From: Desulfobotulus mexicanus
Lineage (GTDB): Bacteria; Desulfobacterota; Desulfobacteria; Desulfobacterales; ASO4-4
Length of the DNA: 64,000 nt
Direction: 5' to 3'
Assembly: GCF_006175995.1 (NCBI RefSeq)
Contig: NZ_VDMB01000002.1
Coordinates: forward strand, 55,112 to 119,111
Made by a program: the position numbers and the translations under genes. This document shows positions 8,730-18,708 of this stretch, piece by piece (within the stretch, counting starts at the first letter, position 1; every line of letters begins with the position of its first letter). The notes beneath the pieces were generated by a model. The model made no database searches. It had not been told where the DNA came from and worked only from the letters and a program-made list of their open reading frames with translations.

Positions 8730-11700
8730 ATGCAGGCAAGATTAGAAATCACCCTGAAGCCGGAGCTGGAAGATGCCGAGGGCCTGGCCCTGCAGAAAAA
8801 GGTGAAGGATGTGTTCGGTATCGAACTGGATTCGGTTCGTTGTATAAGGATTCTTACCTTTGATGCTGAGCTGACGGAGGCGGAATGCATACTGGCCAGA
8901 GACCGGATTTTCTGTAATCCCGTGAGTCAGCAGGCTTCCTTTGAGCCGCTGGATCTGGATTTTGACGGCTGCATATGGGTGGGGTTCAGGCCCGGTGTCC
9001 GGGATAATGCCGGGGCTACGGCCATGGAAGCATTGTCCGATGTGCTGGGCCGCACCTTCGGGCCTGATGATACGGTGTATACTTCCAGACGCTACTGTAT
9101 AAAGGGAAAAGGGCTGACGGAAAAGCTCATGGACCGCATTGCAGGTGAGCTTCTGGCCAATGATATTATTCAGCAGTGGAAGGTTTTTACTAAGGAAAGC
9201 TGGGATGTGAAAGAAGGAGTCGGGCTGATCCTTCCCAAGGTTCGTCTGAACCATGAACCCGAAGTCACCAACATTCCCATAGACAGTGATGCCTCCCTTC
9301 AGGCTGTAAGTCAGGCGAGAAATCTTGCCCTGAACCCCAATGACGTTCCTGTGATACGCAGGTATTTTCTCAATCCGGATACCTTGGCTCTGCGAAGGGA
9401 AAAGGGGCTGGAACAGCCAACTGACATAGAAATTGAATATATTGCCCAGGGCAGGAGTGACCATTGCAATCACAATACCTTCCGTGGACTTTTCCGGTAC
9501 AGGGATGTGGAAACCGGTGAGCTTGAGGTCATCGATAACCTCTTCAAGACCTGCATACAGAATCCCACCCTTAAAATGCAGAAGGAAAAGGACTGGGTTG
9601 TTTCCGTTCTCTGGGACAATGCCGGTGCCGCCCGTTTTGATGACCAATGGAACTATGTCATTACAGGAGAAACCCACAATTCACCCTCCAACATGGAGGC
9701 CTATGGCGGTGCCATTACCGGTATTGTGGGCGTTTACAGAGATCCGCTTGGTACGGGTAAGGGTGCCCGTCTGATTATGGGCAGTTACGGTTTCTGTCTG
9801 GGTGATCTGGATTATGACGGTCCGCTGAAGCCTCGCCTGCATCCCCGCCGTATTCTGGATGGTGTGGTGGAAGGAGTGAGGGATGGTGGAAACAAGTCTG
9901 GCGTTCCCACGCCTTTTGGTCAGGTGACTTTCCATTCCGGTTATATGGGAAAATGCCTTGTCTTTGTGACGGCTCTGGGCATCATGCCAAAAACCGTGGC
10001 AGGTGTACCGGGCCATGAAAAGACCACCAGCCCCGGTGAACACATTATCATGTGCGGAGGCCGTGTGGGTAAGGACGGCATCCACGGTGTCACTGCTTCT
10101 TCGGAAACCTTCAGTGCCCATACGCCTGCAGGGCATGTACAGATCGGAGACCCCTATACCCAGAAGAAGATGCATGATTTTCTACTGGAGGCCAGGGATG
10201 CAGGTCTCATTGCCTTTATAACTGACAACGGCGGTGGGGGGCTTTCTTCTTCCATAGGGGAATCCGCCCGTTTTGCAGGTGGCTGTACCGTGGAACTGGA
10301 TAAGGTGCCCCTGAAGTATGAGGGACTGGATCAGTGGGAAATCTGGGTGTCCGAGTCCCAGGAGCGGATGACCGTTTCCGTGAAACCGGAGCATCTTGAG
10401 ACCTTTATGGCTCTTTCTGAAAAACATGCCGTGGAAAGTACCGTTATCGGTACCTATACGGATACGGGATATCTGGAAATCACCTGGAAGGGGAAAACCG
10501 TTGCCTGGATTCATATGGATCTTCTGGAAGAGGGTTTTCCCCAGTGGGAATTTGACTGTGAGTGGATTCCTCCGAAACTTAGGGGAATTTATGAGCCTGT
10601 CGTCGGTGCACCCTTGGATTATAATGGTCTTTTGAAAACCCTGCTTGCAAGGCCCAATATTGCCTCAAAGGAATGGATTGTCCGGCAGTATGACCATGAG
10701 GTGCAGGCAAATTCCGTTATCAAGCCCCTTGTGGGCAAAGAGAGGGATATTCCTTCGGATGCGGCGGTGATTCGTCCGGTTCTGGATTCCGAAAGGGGTA
10801 TTGCCTTTACCCAGACCCTGCTTCCCACCTATTCTCAGATTGATGCCGGAGCCATGACAGCAGCGGTGATTGATGAGGCCGTACGCAGGCTTCTGGCCGT
10901 AGGTGGTGGACTTTCTGAAATGGGCGGTGTGGATAATTTCTGCTGGCCGGATATCCAGTATCATCCTGATAAAAATCCCGATGGCCGTTTCAAGGCTGCC
11001 CAATTGGTGCGCTCCTGCAAGACTTTGCAGGCCATGTGTGAGGCCTATCAGATTCCCCTTCTCTCGGGTAAGGATTCCATGTATGTGGATGGTCATCTGC
11101 AGGGGCCTTTCGGAGAAACCCGTAAGGTATCCGGTCTGGAGACCCTGCAGTTTTCCGCAACTGCCATGGTTGAGAATGTCTGGCTTTGCCAGAGCATGGA
11201 TGTGAAAAATCCCGGAGACCGGCTTTATCTCTTAGGAGAAACGGCCAATGAGCTGGGTGGTTCGGAATATTATGAATGGATGGGCTATGTGGGACTTAAT
11301 GTGCCTGAGGTTTATCCTGAGATTTTTCTGCCCCTGTATCAGGCCCTTGAAAAGGCCATTAAAAATGAGCTTGTGAACAGTGCCCATGCCCTTGCCCGGG
11401 GGGGGCTGGGTGTACACCTTGCCCTTGTTGCCATGGCAGGATGCCGTGGTCTCAATGTGGATCTTGGGCGGGTGAAAATAAGGGGGGAGATTCCTTTGGA
11501 GCGGGAGGACATTCTTCTTTTCTCCGAATCCTGTGGTCGTATGCTGGTGACAGTGCCCAGGGAAAAGGAAAAGACCTTTACGGAACTCTTTGATGGCTTT
11601 CCCTGTGTATGTATCGGGGAAGTTATGGAAAATGACATTCTGCGCATATGCGGGCGGCAGGGAAAAGAGCTGGTTAACACCTGTGTGGCAGACCTCAAAC

Positions 11701-11735
11701 AAAGCTTTAAACAGCCTTTCGGAGATCGGATATGA
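8730..11735 (+). CDS. purL: Phosphoribosylformylglycinamidine synthase, synthetase subunit
   Basis: PurL uses ATP and ammonia to convert FGAR to FGAM, the fourth step of purine synthesis. The 1001-residue protein is longer than the 740-residue Bacillus type and shorter than the 1300-residue fused enterobacterial type. The first 200 or so residues look like two PurS-type repeats fused ahead of the AIRS-like core. The core has the catalytic SDHCNHNTF near residue 245 and GETHNSPSNMEAYGGA near 315. No glutaminase domain is present; that is supplied by purQ, whose ATG overlaps this stop (ATGA). The two products should form one complex with an ammonia channel. Confidence 0.93.
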   Translation: MQARLEITLKPELEDAEGLALQKKVKDVFGIELDSVRCIRILTFDAELTEAECILARDRIFCNPVSQQASFEPLDLDFDGCIWVGFRPGVRDNAGATAMEALSDVLGRTFGPDDTVYTSRRYCIKGKGLTEKLMDRIAGELLANDIIQQWKVFTKESWDVKEGVGLILPKVRLNHEPEVTNIPIDSDASLQAVSQARNLALNPNDVPVIRRYFLNPDTLALRREKGLEQPTDIEIEYIAQGRSDHCNHNTFRGLFRYRDVETGELEVIDNLFKTCIQNPTLKMQKEKDWVVSVLWDNAGAARFDDQWNYVITGETHNSPSNMEAYGGAITGIVGVYRDPLGTGKGARLIMGSYGFCLGDLDYDGPLKPRLHPRRILDGVVEGVRDGGNKSGVPTPFGQVTFHSGYMGKCLVFVTALGIMPKTVAGVPGHEKTTSPGEHIIMCGGRVGKDGIHGVTASSETFSAHTPAGHVQIGDPYTQKKMHDFLLEARDAGLIAFITDNGGGGLSSSIGESARFAGGCTVELDKVPLKYEGLDQWEIWVSESQERMTVSVKPEHLETFMALSEKHAVESTVIGTYTDTGYLEITWKGKTVAWIHMDLLEEGFPQWEFDCEWIPPKLRGIYEPVVGAPLDYNGLLKTLLARPNIASKEWIVRQYDHEVQANSVIKPLVGKERDIPSDAAVIRPVLDSERGIAFTQTLLPTYSQIDAGAMTAAVIDEAVRRLLAVGGGLSEMGGVDNFCWPDIQYHPDKNPDGRFKAAQLVRSCKTLQAMCEAYQIPLLSGKDSMYVDGHLQGPFGETRKVSGLETLQFSATAMVENVWLCQSMDVKNPGDRLYLLGETANELGGSEYYEWMGYVGLNVPEVYPEIFLPLYQALEKAIKNELVNSAHALARGGLGVHLALVAMAGCRGLNVDLGRVKIRGEIPLEREDILLFSESCGRMLVTVPREKEKTFTELFDGFPCVCIGEVMENDILRICGRQGKELVNTCVADLKQSFKQPFGDRI

Positions 11736-12538
11736 CAAGGCAGGTAAAGGTTCTGGTTCTGACGGGCTATGGCCTCAATTGTGATATGGAAACGGCCCAT
11801 GCCTTTGAAATGGCAGGCGCTGCCCCTGAGAGGGTACACATCAACAGCCTGATCGGCGGAGATGAGCGTCTGGAAGATTATCAGATTCTTGTTTTTGGTG
11901 GCGGATTCAGCTGGGGGGATGATCATGGTGCCGGTGTGGTACAGGCCGTGCGTATTATGACCGGCCTTGGAGATCGTATCCGGCGTTTTATTGCCGAAGG
12001 CAACCTTGTCATGGGCATATGCAACGGTTTTCAGACTCTGGTCAATACAGGGCTTCTGCCTGGTTTTGACGGGGACTACACCCGCAGGGAAGTGGCACTT
12101 TTGCATAATGACTGCGGGAATTTCCGGGATCAGTGGGTGGATCTTTCCGTGAATCAGGCAAGCCCCTGTATTTTTACCAGGGGAATGGATTATCTGCCTT
12201 TGCCAGTACGCCATGGAGAGGGTAAGTTCTATGCGGCTCCTGAAGTTATTGACAGGCTTGAGAACTCAGGTCAGGTGGTCCTGCGCTATGCAGGAAGGGA
12301 AGGCAGTCCTGCCCGTGGTGCATTTCCCTTGAATCCCAATGGTGCGGTGAATGATATTGCAGGCATCTGTGATCCCACGGGCAGGGTTTTTGGACTCATG
12401 CCCCATCCGGAAGCCTTTACCCATTTTACACATCATCCGGACTGGACAAGGCTGAAGGCTGAAGGCTGTGTTTTACAGGAAAAAGATCTGCCGGGTTTAA
12501 ATATATTCAGGAATGCCGTGGCTTTTTTTAAAAAATAA
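11732..12538 (+). CDS. purQ: Phosphoribosylformylglycinamidine synthase, glutaminase subunit
   Basis: PurQ is a class I glutamine amidotransferase that hydrolyses glutamine and passes ammonia to PurL. In the 268-residue chain the nucleophile is the Cys of MGICNGFQ (about residue 97). The His-Glu pair is in MPHPEAF near residue 226. The oxyanion segment is in FGGGFSWGDDHGAG. The length exceeds the 227 residues of Bacillus PurQ and fits the type that partners a 1000-residue PurL. The 4-base overlap with purL indicates translational coupling. No PurS gene is needed nearby if the PurL N-terminus supplies that part. Confidence 0.93.
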   Translation: MTRQVKVLVLTGYGLNCDMETAHAFEMAGAAPERVHINSLIGGDERLEDYQILVFGGGFSWGDDHGAGVVQAVRIMTGLGDRIRRFIAEGNLVMGICNGFQTLVNTGLLPGFDGDYTRREVALLHNDCGNFRDQWVDLSVNQASPCIFTRGMDYLPLPVRHGEGKFYAAPEVIDRLENSGQVVLRYAGREGSPARGAFPLNPNGAVNDIAGICDPTGRVFGLMPHPEAFTHFTHHPDWTRLKAEGCVLQEKDLPGLNIFRNAVAFFKK

Positions 12539-12560
12539 GGCAGTATTTTTAATACCAGCC

Positions 12561-12589
12561 TTGACAAATGAGCTGAAAATTGATTCAAA
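12561..12589 (+). promoter_or_regulatory. Possible sigma-70 promoter for the small membrane gene
   Basis: A perfect -35 TTGACA at 12561 is followed after 17 bases by TTCAAA, a weak -10 match. It lies between purQ and the 65-residue gene at 12643. The -35 is clear; the -10 is poor, so this call is tentative. Confidence 0.3.
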
Positions 12590-12642
12590 ACGAAGATAAA
12601 TAAAGATTCTAACCCCATCAGAAAAGAAAAAGGAGAAAGACA

Positions 12643-12840
12643 ATGGAGTTTCTTCCCATTAAGCCCAGTGTGCTGAATGCCCTTGTTTGGCTGGCTCTGG
12701 TTCTTACTGTTCTTGGTCTCAACGCAGGTATTGGTACGGCAGAGGGTGCCCGGTATCTTCTGGGTGGTGTATTTTTGGGTTTTCCCGCTTATTTTGCCAA
12801 TATTCTCTGGATTGAAGGCTTTGCCCGGGGCAATCATTAA
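12643..12840 (+). CDS. Small hydrophobic membrane protein, unknown function
   Basis: This 65-residue protein is not one I recognise. It contains two hydrophobic stretches (about 10-30 and 38-57) separated by a glycine-rich turn, so it is probably a two-helix inner-membrane protein. A strong AAGGAG lies 8-9 bases before the ATG, and an intrinsic terminator follows 28 bases after the stop. Both support a real, independently transcribed gene despite its size. It has no evident link to purine synthesis upstream or to the DUF898 protein downstream. Confidence 0.75.
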   Translation: MEFLPIKPSVLNALVWLALVLTVLGLNAGIGTAEGARYLLGGVFLGFPAYFANILWIEGFARGNH

Positions 12841-12867
12841 TTTTTGATTTTTCTGTGTGATGTAACG

Positions 12868-12905
12868 AAAGCCTTTCCGCAGCCTTGTGGAAAGGCTTTT
12901 TTTTT
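12868..12905 (+). terminator. Intrinsic terminator after the small membrane gene
   Basis: The stem AAGCCTTTCC pairs with GGAAAGGCTT around a short loop, followed by a run of nine or more T. This is a textbook rho-independent terminator. Confidence 0.9.
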
Positions 12906-12971
12906 GCGTAAGGTGTTTTTTGGTCTGATCTGCCAGCATGGTAGCTGTAATGAAATTTAAAAGAGGGAAAG

Positions 12972-14336
12972 ATGATGAGCCAGCTTCGTTTTGATGTGGT
13001 TTTTCAGGGCCGTCTGATGGACGGGCACAAGCCTGAGGATGTGGCGGATCGTCTCTCCCGCATGTTCGGTCTTCCTTTACAGACAGCAGAAAATCTTATC
13101 CAAAGTCCGAGGGTGGTTTTGAAAAGGGGCCTGACGGAGGAGGCAGCAGCAGATTATGTCAATGCCCTGCGCAAAGCGGGTATGGAGGTGGTTCTTGAGC
13201 CTTTGCTGGATCAGGGACTGGATGCAGAAGTTCTGCCTCCTCCGGATGCGGGAAGGGGTGGAACAGGCGGTGGAGACGATGCCAGTGCTCCTGACGGGAA
13301 GCAGGAGGTCCTGCAGCGTCTTCCCTTTTCCTTCCATGGCAGCGGGGCTGAGTATTTCCGTATCTGGATTGTTAATCTTCTTCTGTCCATACTGACCCTT
13401 GGAATATATTCCGCCTGGGCTAAGGTGAGGCGCAGGCGTTATTTTTATATGAATACTCACCTTGATAAAAAGGGATTTGCCTATCTTGCGGACCCTGTGA
13501 AAATTCTCATCGGCCGCATTGTTGTGGTTGCTGTCTTTGCGGTTTATTCGTTTACATCCAGCCTGAATTCTTTCATAGCCATTGGCTTTGCAGTTTTATT
13601 TCTGTTTTTTTTCCCATGGATCATTGTCCGGTCCCTGGCATTCAATGCTAGGAATTCCAGCTACCGGAACATCCGCTTTGCATTTCATGGCAGGGTCTGG
13701 GGGGCGGCCAAAGCCTATATCCTGTGGCCCCTTGCGGGTATTCTGACCCTGGGACTTTTGTGGCCCTTTGTTGTGTTTCAGCAGCATCGTTTTCTTATAG
13801 CTGGCAGCTCTTACGGAAGCACCCGTTTTTCCTTCCATGCTGCGGTCCGTGATTATTACCGGATGTTTCTTTCTCTGACCCTGCCCCTTTTCATAATGCT
13901 ATGTGTCTTTGCAGGTATTTTATTTGTTTTGTATTCTATGGTTAAGACTATCTTTATTCCGGGAGGAATGTTTTTTTTCTCGTCTCTGTTCATTTTTCTT
14001 TTCATGGCATTTTTGTATCTTTTTTTTATGTCATGGTATGCGGTAAAGACTACCAATATTTTTTATGGCGCAGCTCTTCTTTCCGGGCATGGTTTTGAGG
14101 CGGATCTTAAGGTTTTTGAGTATATGATCATCCTTGGTGTGAATACTCTGCTGACTGTTCTAACCCTTGGGTTTTTTCATCCCTGGGCAAAGGTAAGGAT
14201 TGCACGCTACAAGGCAGATCATATGGCTTTTCTTGCCGCCGGATCTCTGGAACATTTTCTTGCGGGAGAAGAAAAGCGTGTGGCTTCTCTGGGTGAGGAA
14301 GCTGCTGATTTTATGGATTTTGATTTTGGAGTATAA
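12972..14336 (+). CDS. DUF898 (YjgN-family) membrane protein
   Basis: The 454-residue protein has an N-terminal cytoplasmic segment of about 110 residues with a linker rich in Gly and Asp. A DUF898/YjgN-type membrane domain follows with seven or so hydrophobic helices. The repeated block ILTLGIYSAWAKVRRRRYFY (near 136) and LTLGFFHPWAKVRIARYK (near 396) is the hallmark of this family, whose biochemical function is unknown. GAGGG lies just upstream of two adjacent ATG codons (12972 and 12975). The stop overlaps the next gene's ATG by one base. The two form an operon, as YjgN proteins and M48 peptidases commonly do. Confidence 0.9.
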   Translation: MMSQLRFDVVFQGRLMDGHKPEDVADRLSRMFGLPLQTAENLIQSPRVVLKRGLTEEAAADYVNALRKAGMEVVLEPLLDQGLDAEVLPPPDAGRGGTGGGDDASAPDGKQEVLQRLPFSFHGSGAEYFRIWIVNLLLSILTLGIYSAWAKVRRRRYFYMNTHLDKKGFAYLADPVKILIGRIVVVAVFAVYSFTSSLNSFIAIGFAVLFLFFFPWIIVRSLAFNARNSSYRNIRFAFHGRVWGAAKAYILWPLAGILTLGLLWPFVVFQQHRFLIAGSSYGSTRFSFHAAVRDYYRMFLSLTLPLFIMLCVFAGILFVLYSMVKTIFIPGGMFFFSSLFIFLFMAFLYLFFMSWYAVKTTNIFYGAALLSGHGFEADLKVFEYMIILGVNTLLTVLTLGFFHPWAKVRIARYKADHMAFLAAGSLEHFLAGEEKRVASLGEEAADFMDFDFGV

Positions 14337-15367
14337 TGAACATTTCCGGCTTGTTCTATGATGGCAGAAGTTCTGCGGCAAAAATTGCCCGTCTTGTTTA
14401 TCTGCCTGAGACGGAGCGTATCCGTATGGAAGATGCTGAGGGTAACTCCATGGCAGAAGCTCATATTTCGGAGCTTGTATTTGCACCGCATATGGGCAGA
14501 GTTCACAGGAGTTTTAACTTGCCCTGTGGCGGCCTTTTTGAAACAGAGGAACATGGGGCCATGGATGCTCTTCAGGTATCCATGAAAAATGGAGCATTCT
14601 GGCGTTTTGTGCATATGCTGGAATCCCGCTGGATCTGGGTATGCCTTGCTCTGCTATTTGTAATGGCGACGGTTTTTCTGTCTTTTCGATATGGTGCGCC
14701 CCTGCTTGCAAGGGAAATTGCCCTGCGTCTGCCGCCGGGTGTCCTGCATAGTGCCGGAGAAAATACCCTGAAAACTCTGGACCGGATGGTTTTTTCACCT
14801 TCCGATTTATCTTTTGAAAAACAGGAAAAAATTATAAATGAATTCAAAGATCTTTGGGATGCCCATCCAGACTTTCAGCTTTATTTCCGGAAAGGCGGAC
14901 AGCTTGGTGCCAATGCCTTTGCACTTCCTGGAAATATGATTGTTGTTAGCGATGAACTGATCCGGCTTGCGGAAGATAATCCTGATGGCCTGGAGGCTGT
15001 GCTTGCCCATGAAATTGGACATGGTGTTCATCAGCATGCCGCAAGGCGGGTGATTCAGGACAGTATGCTTGCTTTTCTTCTGATGGGCTTAGCCGGGGAT
15101 GGCAGCGGCGTTGCAGAACTTTTTATGGGGTTGCCGGTGCTGGTAACGGAGATGGCCTACTCAAGGGCCTTTGAGCGGGAAGCGGATGCCTATGCCATGG
15201 AGTGGCTGGCTTTTCAGGGAAAAGATGCGGAGGGCTTTGCCCGTCTGCTGGTTCGTTTGCATGAAGAAGGGGGCAGGTCGGATAAGGAGAGCCGTTGGCA
15301 GGGCTGGCTATCCACACATCCGCTTCTGGAAGAACGTTTGGAAGCCATGGGTTTTGCTTTACCCTGA
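14336..15367 (+). CDS. M48 family metallopeptidase
   Basis: A zinc endopeptidase of the HtpX/Oma1/BepA superfamily, 343 residues. It has one strong membrane helix at about 98-118. The peptidase domain carries the HEIGHGVHQH zinc motif near residue 225 and the third-ligand region AFEREADAYAMEWL near 282. The N-terminal ~95 residues are a separate, probably cytoplasmic, segment. It shares an operon with the DUF898 protein. The arrangement suggests quality control of membrane or periplasmic proteins, but the substrate is unknown. It is followed by a bidirectional terminator. Confidence 0.92.
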   Translation: MNISGLFYDGRSSAAKIARLVYLPETERIRMEDAEGNSMAEAHISELVFAPHMGRVHRSFNLPCGGLFETEEHGAMDALQVSMKNGAFWRFVHMLESRWIWVCLALLFVMATVFLSFRYGAPLLAREIALRLPPGVLHSAGENTLKTLDRMVFSPSDLSFEKQEKIINEFKDLWDAHPDFQLYFRKGGQLGANAFALPGNMIVVSDELIRLAEDNPDGLEAVLAHEIGHGVHQHAARRVIQDSMLAFLLMGLAGDGSGVAELFMGLPVLVTEMAYSRAFEREADAYAMEWLAFQGKDAEGFARLLVRLHEEGGRSDKESRWQGWLSTHPLLEERLEAMGFALP

Positions 15368-15451
15368 TAAGGATTGAGATATTTCAGGGGTGGCGGATAT
15401 TATCCGCCTGCTGCCAGGCATTAGGCACCCTTCACCATGTAGATTCAATGG

Positions 15452-15488
15452 AAAAGCCTCCGGCAAGCAAGCTTGCGGAGGCTTTTTA
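15452..15488. terminator. Bidirectional intrinsic terminator
   Basis: AAAAGCCTCCG-CAAG pairs with CTTG-CGGAGGCTTTT, giving a long stem with an A-tract on one side and a T-tract on the other. It sits between the convergent M48 peptidase and DUF3334 genes and could end transcription from both. Confidence 0.85.
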
Positions 15489-15518
15489 AGCGTATCCACC
15501 GTATGGCTATCCGGTTTT

Positions 15519-16058
15519 TCAGGTCTGGATGAATTCGGTTTTTTCCAGTGCCAGCTCAATATGAAATTTTTTTCCGTCCACATGGAAAACCATGCGGCGG
15601 TTGTCTCTGTAATCGCAGTCCAGAATCAGGGTTATGGCTGAGTTAAGGGCCAGGGCTTTGGGCTGACCACAGAAACTTGAGAGCTGAAATTTGTCTTCCA
15701 CTGTACGCATGAGAAGCCCCATGATCTGATTGGTCATCTCTCCTATGCTGTCCGCTACCTCGTTGGAGGTGTAATCCCTTGCAAGCTCATCCTCGGGAAT
15801 TCCCATACGGGTCATGTATTTGCTGTAGAGTTCCATGGAGGCACCTGCAGAAAAATTCATGACCACAAGGCCGTTGTAGTCTCCCGTAAACTGCACAAAG
15901 CAGCCAATTTCTGGCTTCATGGTAACTTTTGGGATTTCCTGAAAGGTTGTGGAGTATTTGATGGGAAGTTTTGTGCTGGATTCCAGCACATGGCGGGTCG
16001 CTTTGCAGAGTATGAGGGCTATCTGATCAATGGTGGAAAGATTTTTTTCCGTATCCAT
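15519..16058 (-). CDS. DUF3334 family, CheX/CheC-like protein
   Basis: The 179-residue protein resembles the DUF3334 family found in Vibrio and delta-proteobacteria, whose fold relates to CheC/CheX chemotaxis phosphatases. The segment EVADSIGEMTNQIMG (near 115) corresponds to the catalytic E..N helix motif of CheX/CheC. A second such helix is not evident, so phosphatase activity is uncertain. The start ATG has AAGGA upstream. The gene stands alone on the minus strand between an M48 peptidase and EF-G. A signalling or chemotaxis role is an inference from the family. Confidence 0.75.
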   Translation of the reverse strand: MDTEKNLSTIDQIALILCKATRHVLESSTKLPIKYSTTFQEIPKVTMKPEIGCFVQFTGDYNGLVVMNFSAGASMELYSKYMTRMGIPEDELARDYTSNEVADSIGEMTNQIMGLLMRTVEDKFQLSSFCGQPKALALNSAITLILDCDYRDNRRMVFHVDGKKFHIELALEKTEFIQT

Positions 16059-16271
16059 ACAAGGATTTCCTTTCCCTGGTTTTGTGAGGACTGGTCTCTG
16101 TCTGAATCCTGTTTTAACAGATGAACTGAATCCTTAAGGTAAAAGTTAAATGTAGGGGATCATAACGTAAGAAGGCATGGGTTTCCAAGGAAAAACAGGA
16201 AAAAGAAAAATATAGCAGTATTTTTTGAATGTTTTCAGAACCTGTGGGTGGCTGCTAAAATTTTTAGCGTA

Positions 16272-16300
16272 TAAAAAAAGGTCCGCAGCATGGCCGGACC
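16272..16300 (-). terminator. Intrinsic terminator of fusA
   Basis: Read on the minus strand, GGTCCGG pairs with a CGGACC arm and is followed by seven T. It lies 94-122 bases past the fusA stop. Confidence 0.8.
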
Positions 16301-16307
16301 TGAGGCA

Positions 16308-16342
16308 CTGTCTGTCCTTCCCGGCAAGGGGAGGACAGACAG
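16308..16342. repeat. Strong hairpin between fusA and its terminator
   Basis: CTGTCTGTCCTTCCC and GGGGAGGACAGACAG form an almost perfect 15-bp stem with a 5-base loop. No T-run follows in either direction. On the fusA transcript it would lie just before the intrinsic terminator, perhaps as a 3' stabiliser. The rest of the gap to 16058 shows nothing else. Confidence 0.6.
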
Positions 16343-16393
16343 GCATATCAACCGGATGAAGATGTGCAATCCCATCAGGTTTTTGTTCTGGTA

Positions 16394-18484
16394 CTATTTG
16401 CCTCTTTTTTTCTTCAGCTCTTCCACTTCTTTACGAATATCTTCCATAACGGACACAGGTACCTGACGGTAGGTGGCAAATTCCATGGTAAACTGGGCCT
16501 TGCCCTGGGTGCCGGAACGGAGAATTGTGGAGTAGCCGAACATTTCAGCCAAAGGAACCTGTGCCTCAATGATGGACATGGGGCCTTCATCTGAAGAACC
16601 TACAATCATGCCCCTGCGCTGGTTTATGGTTCCCATGACATTGCCCTGGAACTCGTTAGGTGTTTCCACAACCACCTTCATGATGGGCTCCAGCACCGTA
16701 GGTTTGGCTTTTGCGTAGCCTTCAAGGAAGGCACCGCGGGCAGCAGCCTGGAAAGCCATTTCAGAGGAGTCCACCGCATGGGAGGCACCGTCATTGATGA
16801 CAACCCGGACACCGGTAACGGGGAATTCCAGGGATGGACCCTTGGTCATGCAGGCTTTAAAACCTTTTTCACAGGCTGGAATGAAGTTGGTGGGAATGGC
16901 ACCACCGGTGACATTGTTTACAAATTCAAATTCACCGTCTTCAAGGGGCTCCATATAACCGGCAACACGACCATACTGGCCGGAACCACCGGTCTGTTTT
17001 CTGTGGGTATAGTTGAATTCGGCTTTCTGCAGGATGGTTTCACGGTAGGCAACGCGGGGCTTGCCAGTTTCTACTTCCGCCTTGTATTCCCGCTTCATGC
17101 GCTCCACGTATACTTCCAGATGAAGCTCGCCCATGCCCTCGATGATGGTTTCGTTGGTTTCATCATCCACAAAGGTGTTGAAGGTGGGGTCTTCCTTGGT
17201 GAAGCGGTTCAGGGCTTTTGACATGTTGATCTGTGCCTTGTTGTCCTTGGGAATAATGGACAGGGAGATAACAGGCTTGGGAACAAACATGGAGGTCAGG
17301 GAAACGTTGACGGAAGGATCGGCAAAGGTGTCTCCGGAAGCACAGTCTACGCCGAAAATGGCGCCGATCATGCCGGCTGGAACCTTGTCGATTTCTTCCA
17401 TCTGATCCGCATGCATACGCACAAGACGGCCCACCTTGATTTTTTTACCGGTACGCACATTGATAACCGTGGAACCTTTTTCCAGTATGCCCTGATAGAC
17501 ACGCAGATAGGTCAGCTGACCATAGGCACCGTCTTCCAGTTTAAAGGCCAGGGCCACAACGGGTTTTTCCGTTTCAGATGCAAGAACAATGGGTTCTTCC
17601 GCATTGTCGAGGTCAAGGGCCTCATTTCTGACATCGGGAGGCGCAGGCAGAAGGGCAGTGACGGCATCCAGAAGGAGCTGAACACCTTTGTTTTTATAAG
17701 CAGAACCCATAAATACAGGAGTCATCTGACGCAGCAGGGTGCCCTGACGGATGGCATCCATCAGCATTTCATTGGTGACTTCGCCTTCTTCAAGAATGAC
17801 TTCGGTCAGTTCATCGGAAAAAAGGGAGGCCGCATCAATGAGTTCTTCACGTTTCTGTTTTGCTTTTTCCAGAAGATCCGCAGGGATTTCTTCCTCACGG
17901 ATGTCATCGCCATTGTCACCATCAAAATAGAAAGCCTTCATGGTGATGAGATCCACAACACCTATGTGGTCGTTTTCAAGGCCTATGGGAATCTGCATGG
18001 ACCAGGCATTGTGCCCCAGTTTTTCCCTGAGCTGTGAGATGACACGGTCGGGACTGGCACCGGTGCGGTCACATTTGTTTACAAAGGCGATGCAGGGTAC
18101 GTTGTAGCGTTTCATCTGCTGGTCCACCGTAATGGACTGGGACTGAACGCCGCCAACGGAGCAGAGAACAAGGATGGCACCATCTAGAACCCGGAGAGAA
18201 CGTTCCACTTCAATGGTGAAGTCCACATGGCCCGGTGTGTCAATGAGGTTGATGTCGTGGCCCTTCCACTCACAGAAGGTGGCTGCTGAGGCAATGGTGA
18301 TACCACGTTCACGCTCCAGTTCCATGGAGTCCATGGTGGCACCCACACCGTCTTTACCTTTGACGTCATGGATAGCGTGAATTCTTTTGGTAAAGTACAG
18401 AATGCGCTCGGAAAGGGTGGTCTTACCGGAGTCAATGTGGGCGCTGATGCCGATGTTCCGGACTTTCTGGATATCGTATTTCAT
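16394..18484 (-). CDS. fusA: Elongation factor G, mitochondrial-like (spdEFG1/mtEFG1) type
   Basis: EF-G is the GTPase that drives translocation on the ribosome. The chain (696 residues from the preferred ATG at 18484, AAGGA upstream; the frame runs on to 18529) has all five domains. G1 is AHIDSGKTT near residue 17, G3 is DTPGH and G4 is NKCD. The switch region reads [20 protein letters not shown], with the KGKDG insertion typical of mitochondrial EF-G1 and the bacterial spd group, rather than the HEGAATMDWM of classical EF-G. The gene is outside any str operon and has its own terminator. In organisms with this type a second spdEFG2 handles ribosome recycling; none is seen here. Confidence 0.93.
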   Translation of the reverse strand: MKYDIQKVRNIGISAHIDSGKTTLSERILYFTKRIHAIHDVKGKDGVGATMDSMELERERGITIASAATFCEWKGHDINLIDTPGHVDFTIEVERSLRVLDGAILVLCSVGGVQSQSITVDQQMKRYNVPCIAFVNKCDRTGASPDRVISQLREKLGHNAWSMQIPIGLENDHIGVVDLITMKAFYFDGDNGDDIREEEIPADLLEKAKQKREELIDAASLFSDELTEVILEEGEVTNEMLMDAIRQGTLLRQMTPVFMGSAYKNKGVQLLLDAVTALLPAPPDVRNEALDLDNAEEPIVLASETEKPVVALAFKLEDGAYGQLTYLRVYQGILEKGSTVINVRTGKKIKVGRLVRMHADQMEEIDKVPAGMIGAIFGVDCASGDTFADPSVNVSLTSMFVPKPVISLSIIPKDNKAQINMSKALNRFTKEDPTFNTFVDDETNETIIEGMGELHLEVYVERMKREYKAEVETGKPRVAYRETILQKAEFNYTHRKQTGGSGQYGRVAGYMEPLEDGEFEFVNNVTGGAIPTNFIPACEKGFKACMTKGPSLEFPVTGVRVVINDGASHAVDSSEMAFQAAARGAFLEGYAKAKPTVLEPIMKVVVETPNEFQGNVMGTINQRRGMIVGSSDEGPMSIIEAQVPLAEMFGYSTILRSGTQGKAQFTMEFATYRQVPVSVMEDIRKEVEELKKKRGK

Positions 18485-18708
18485 TTTTACCGAATCCTTG
18501 AAAAACAAAAAATAAGGTTGTTTGATCATGGTGTCTGCCCATCAGGCATAACCATAATCGAAATTTGTGGCCAGGATACAGTTGTTCTGTTTGGATTCCA
18601 TTAAAGATGATCCGGAATGAAACAAAGAAACCTGACACGAAAGCGGCAATTTAAGAACCGCCCGTACCGAAATCTTCATGCCGGTCTTGAGGGGGGGTTC
18701 GGAACCAT

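Noticed and set aside
16146..16346. Minus-strand open frame of 66 codons downstream of fusA
   Set aside because: It lies over the terminator and strong hairpin and has no RBS or family resemblance.
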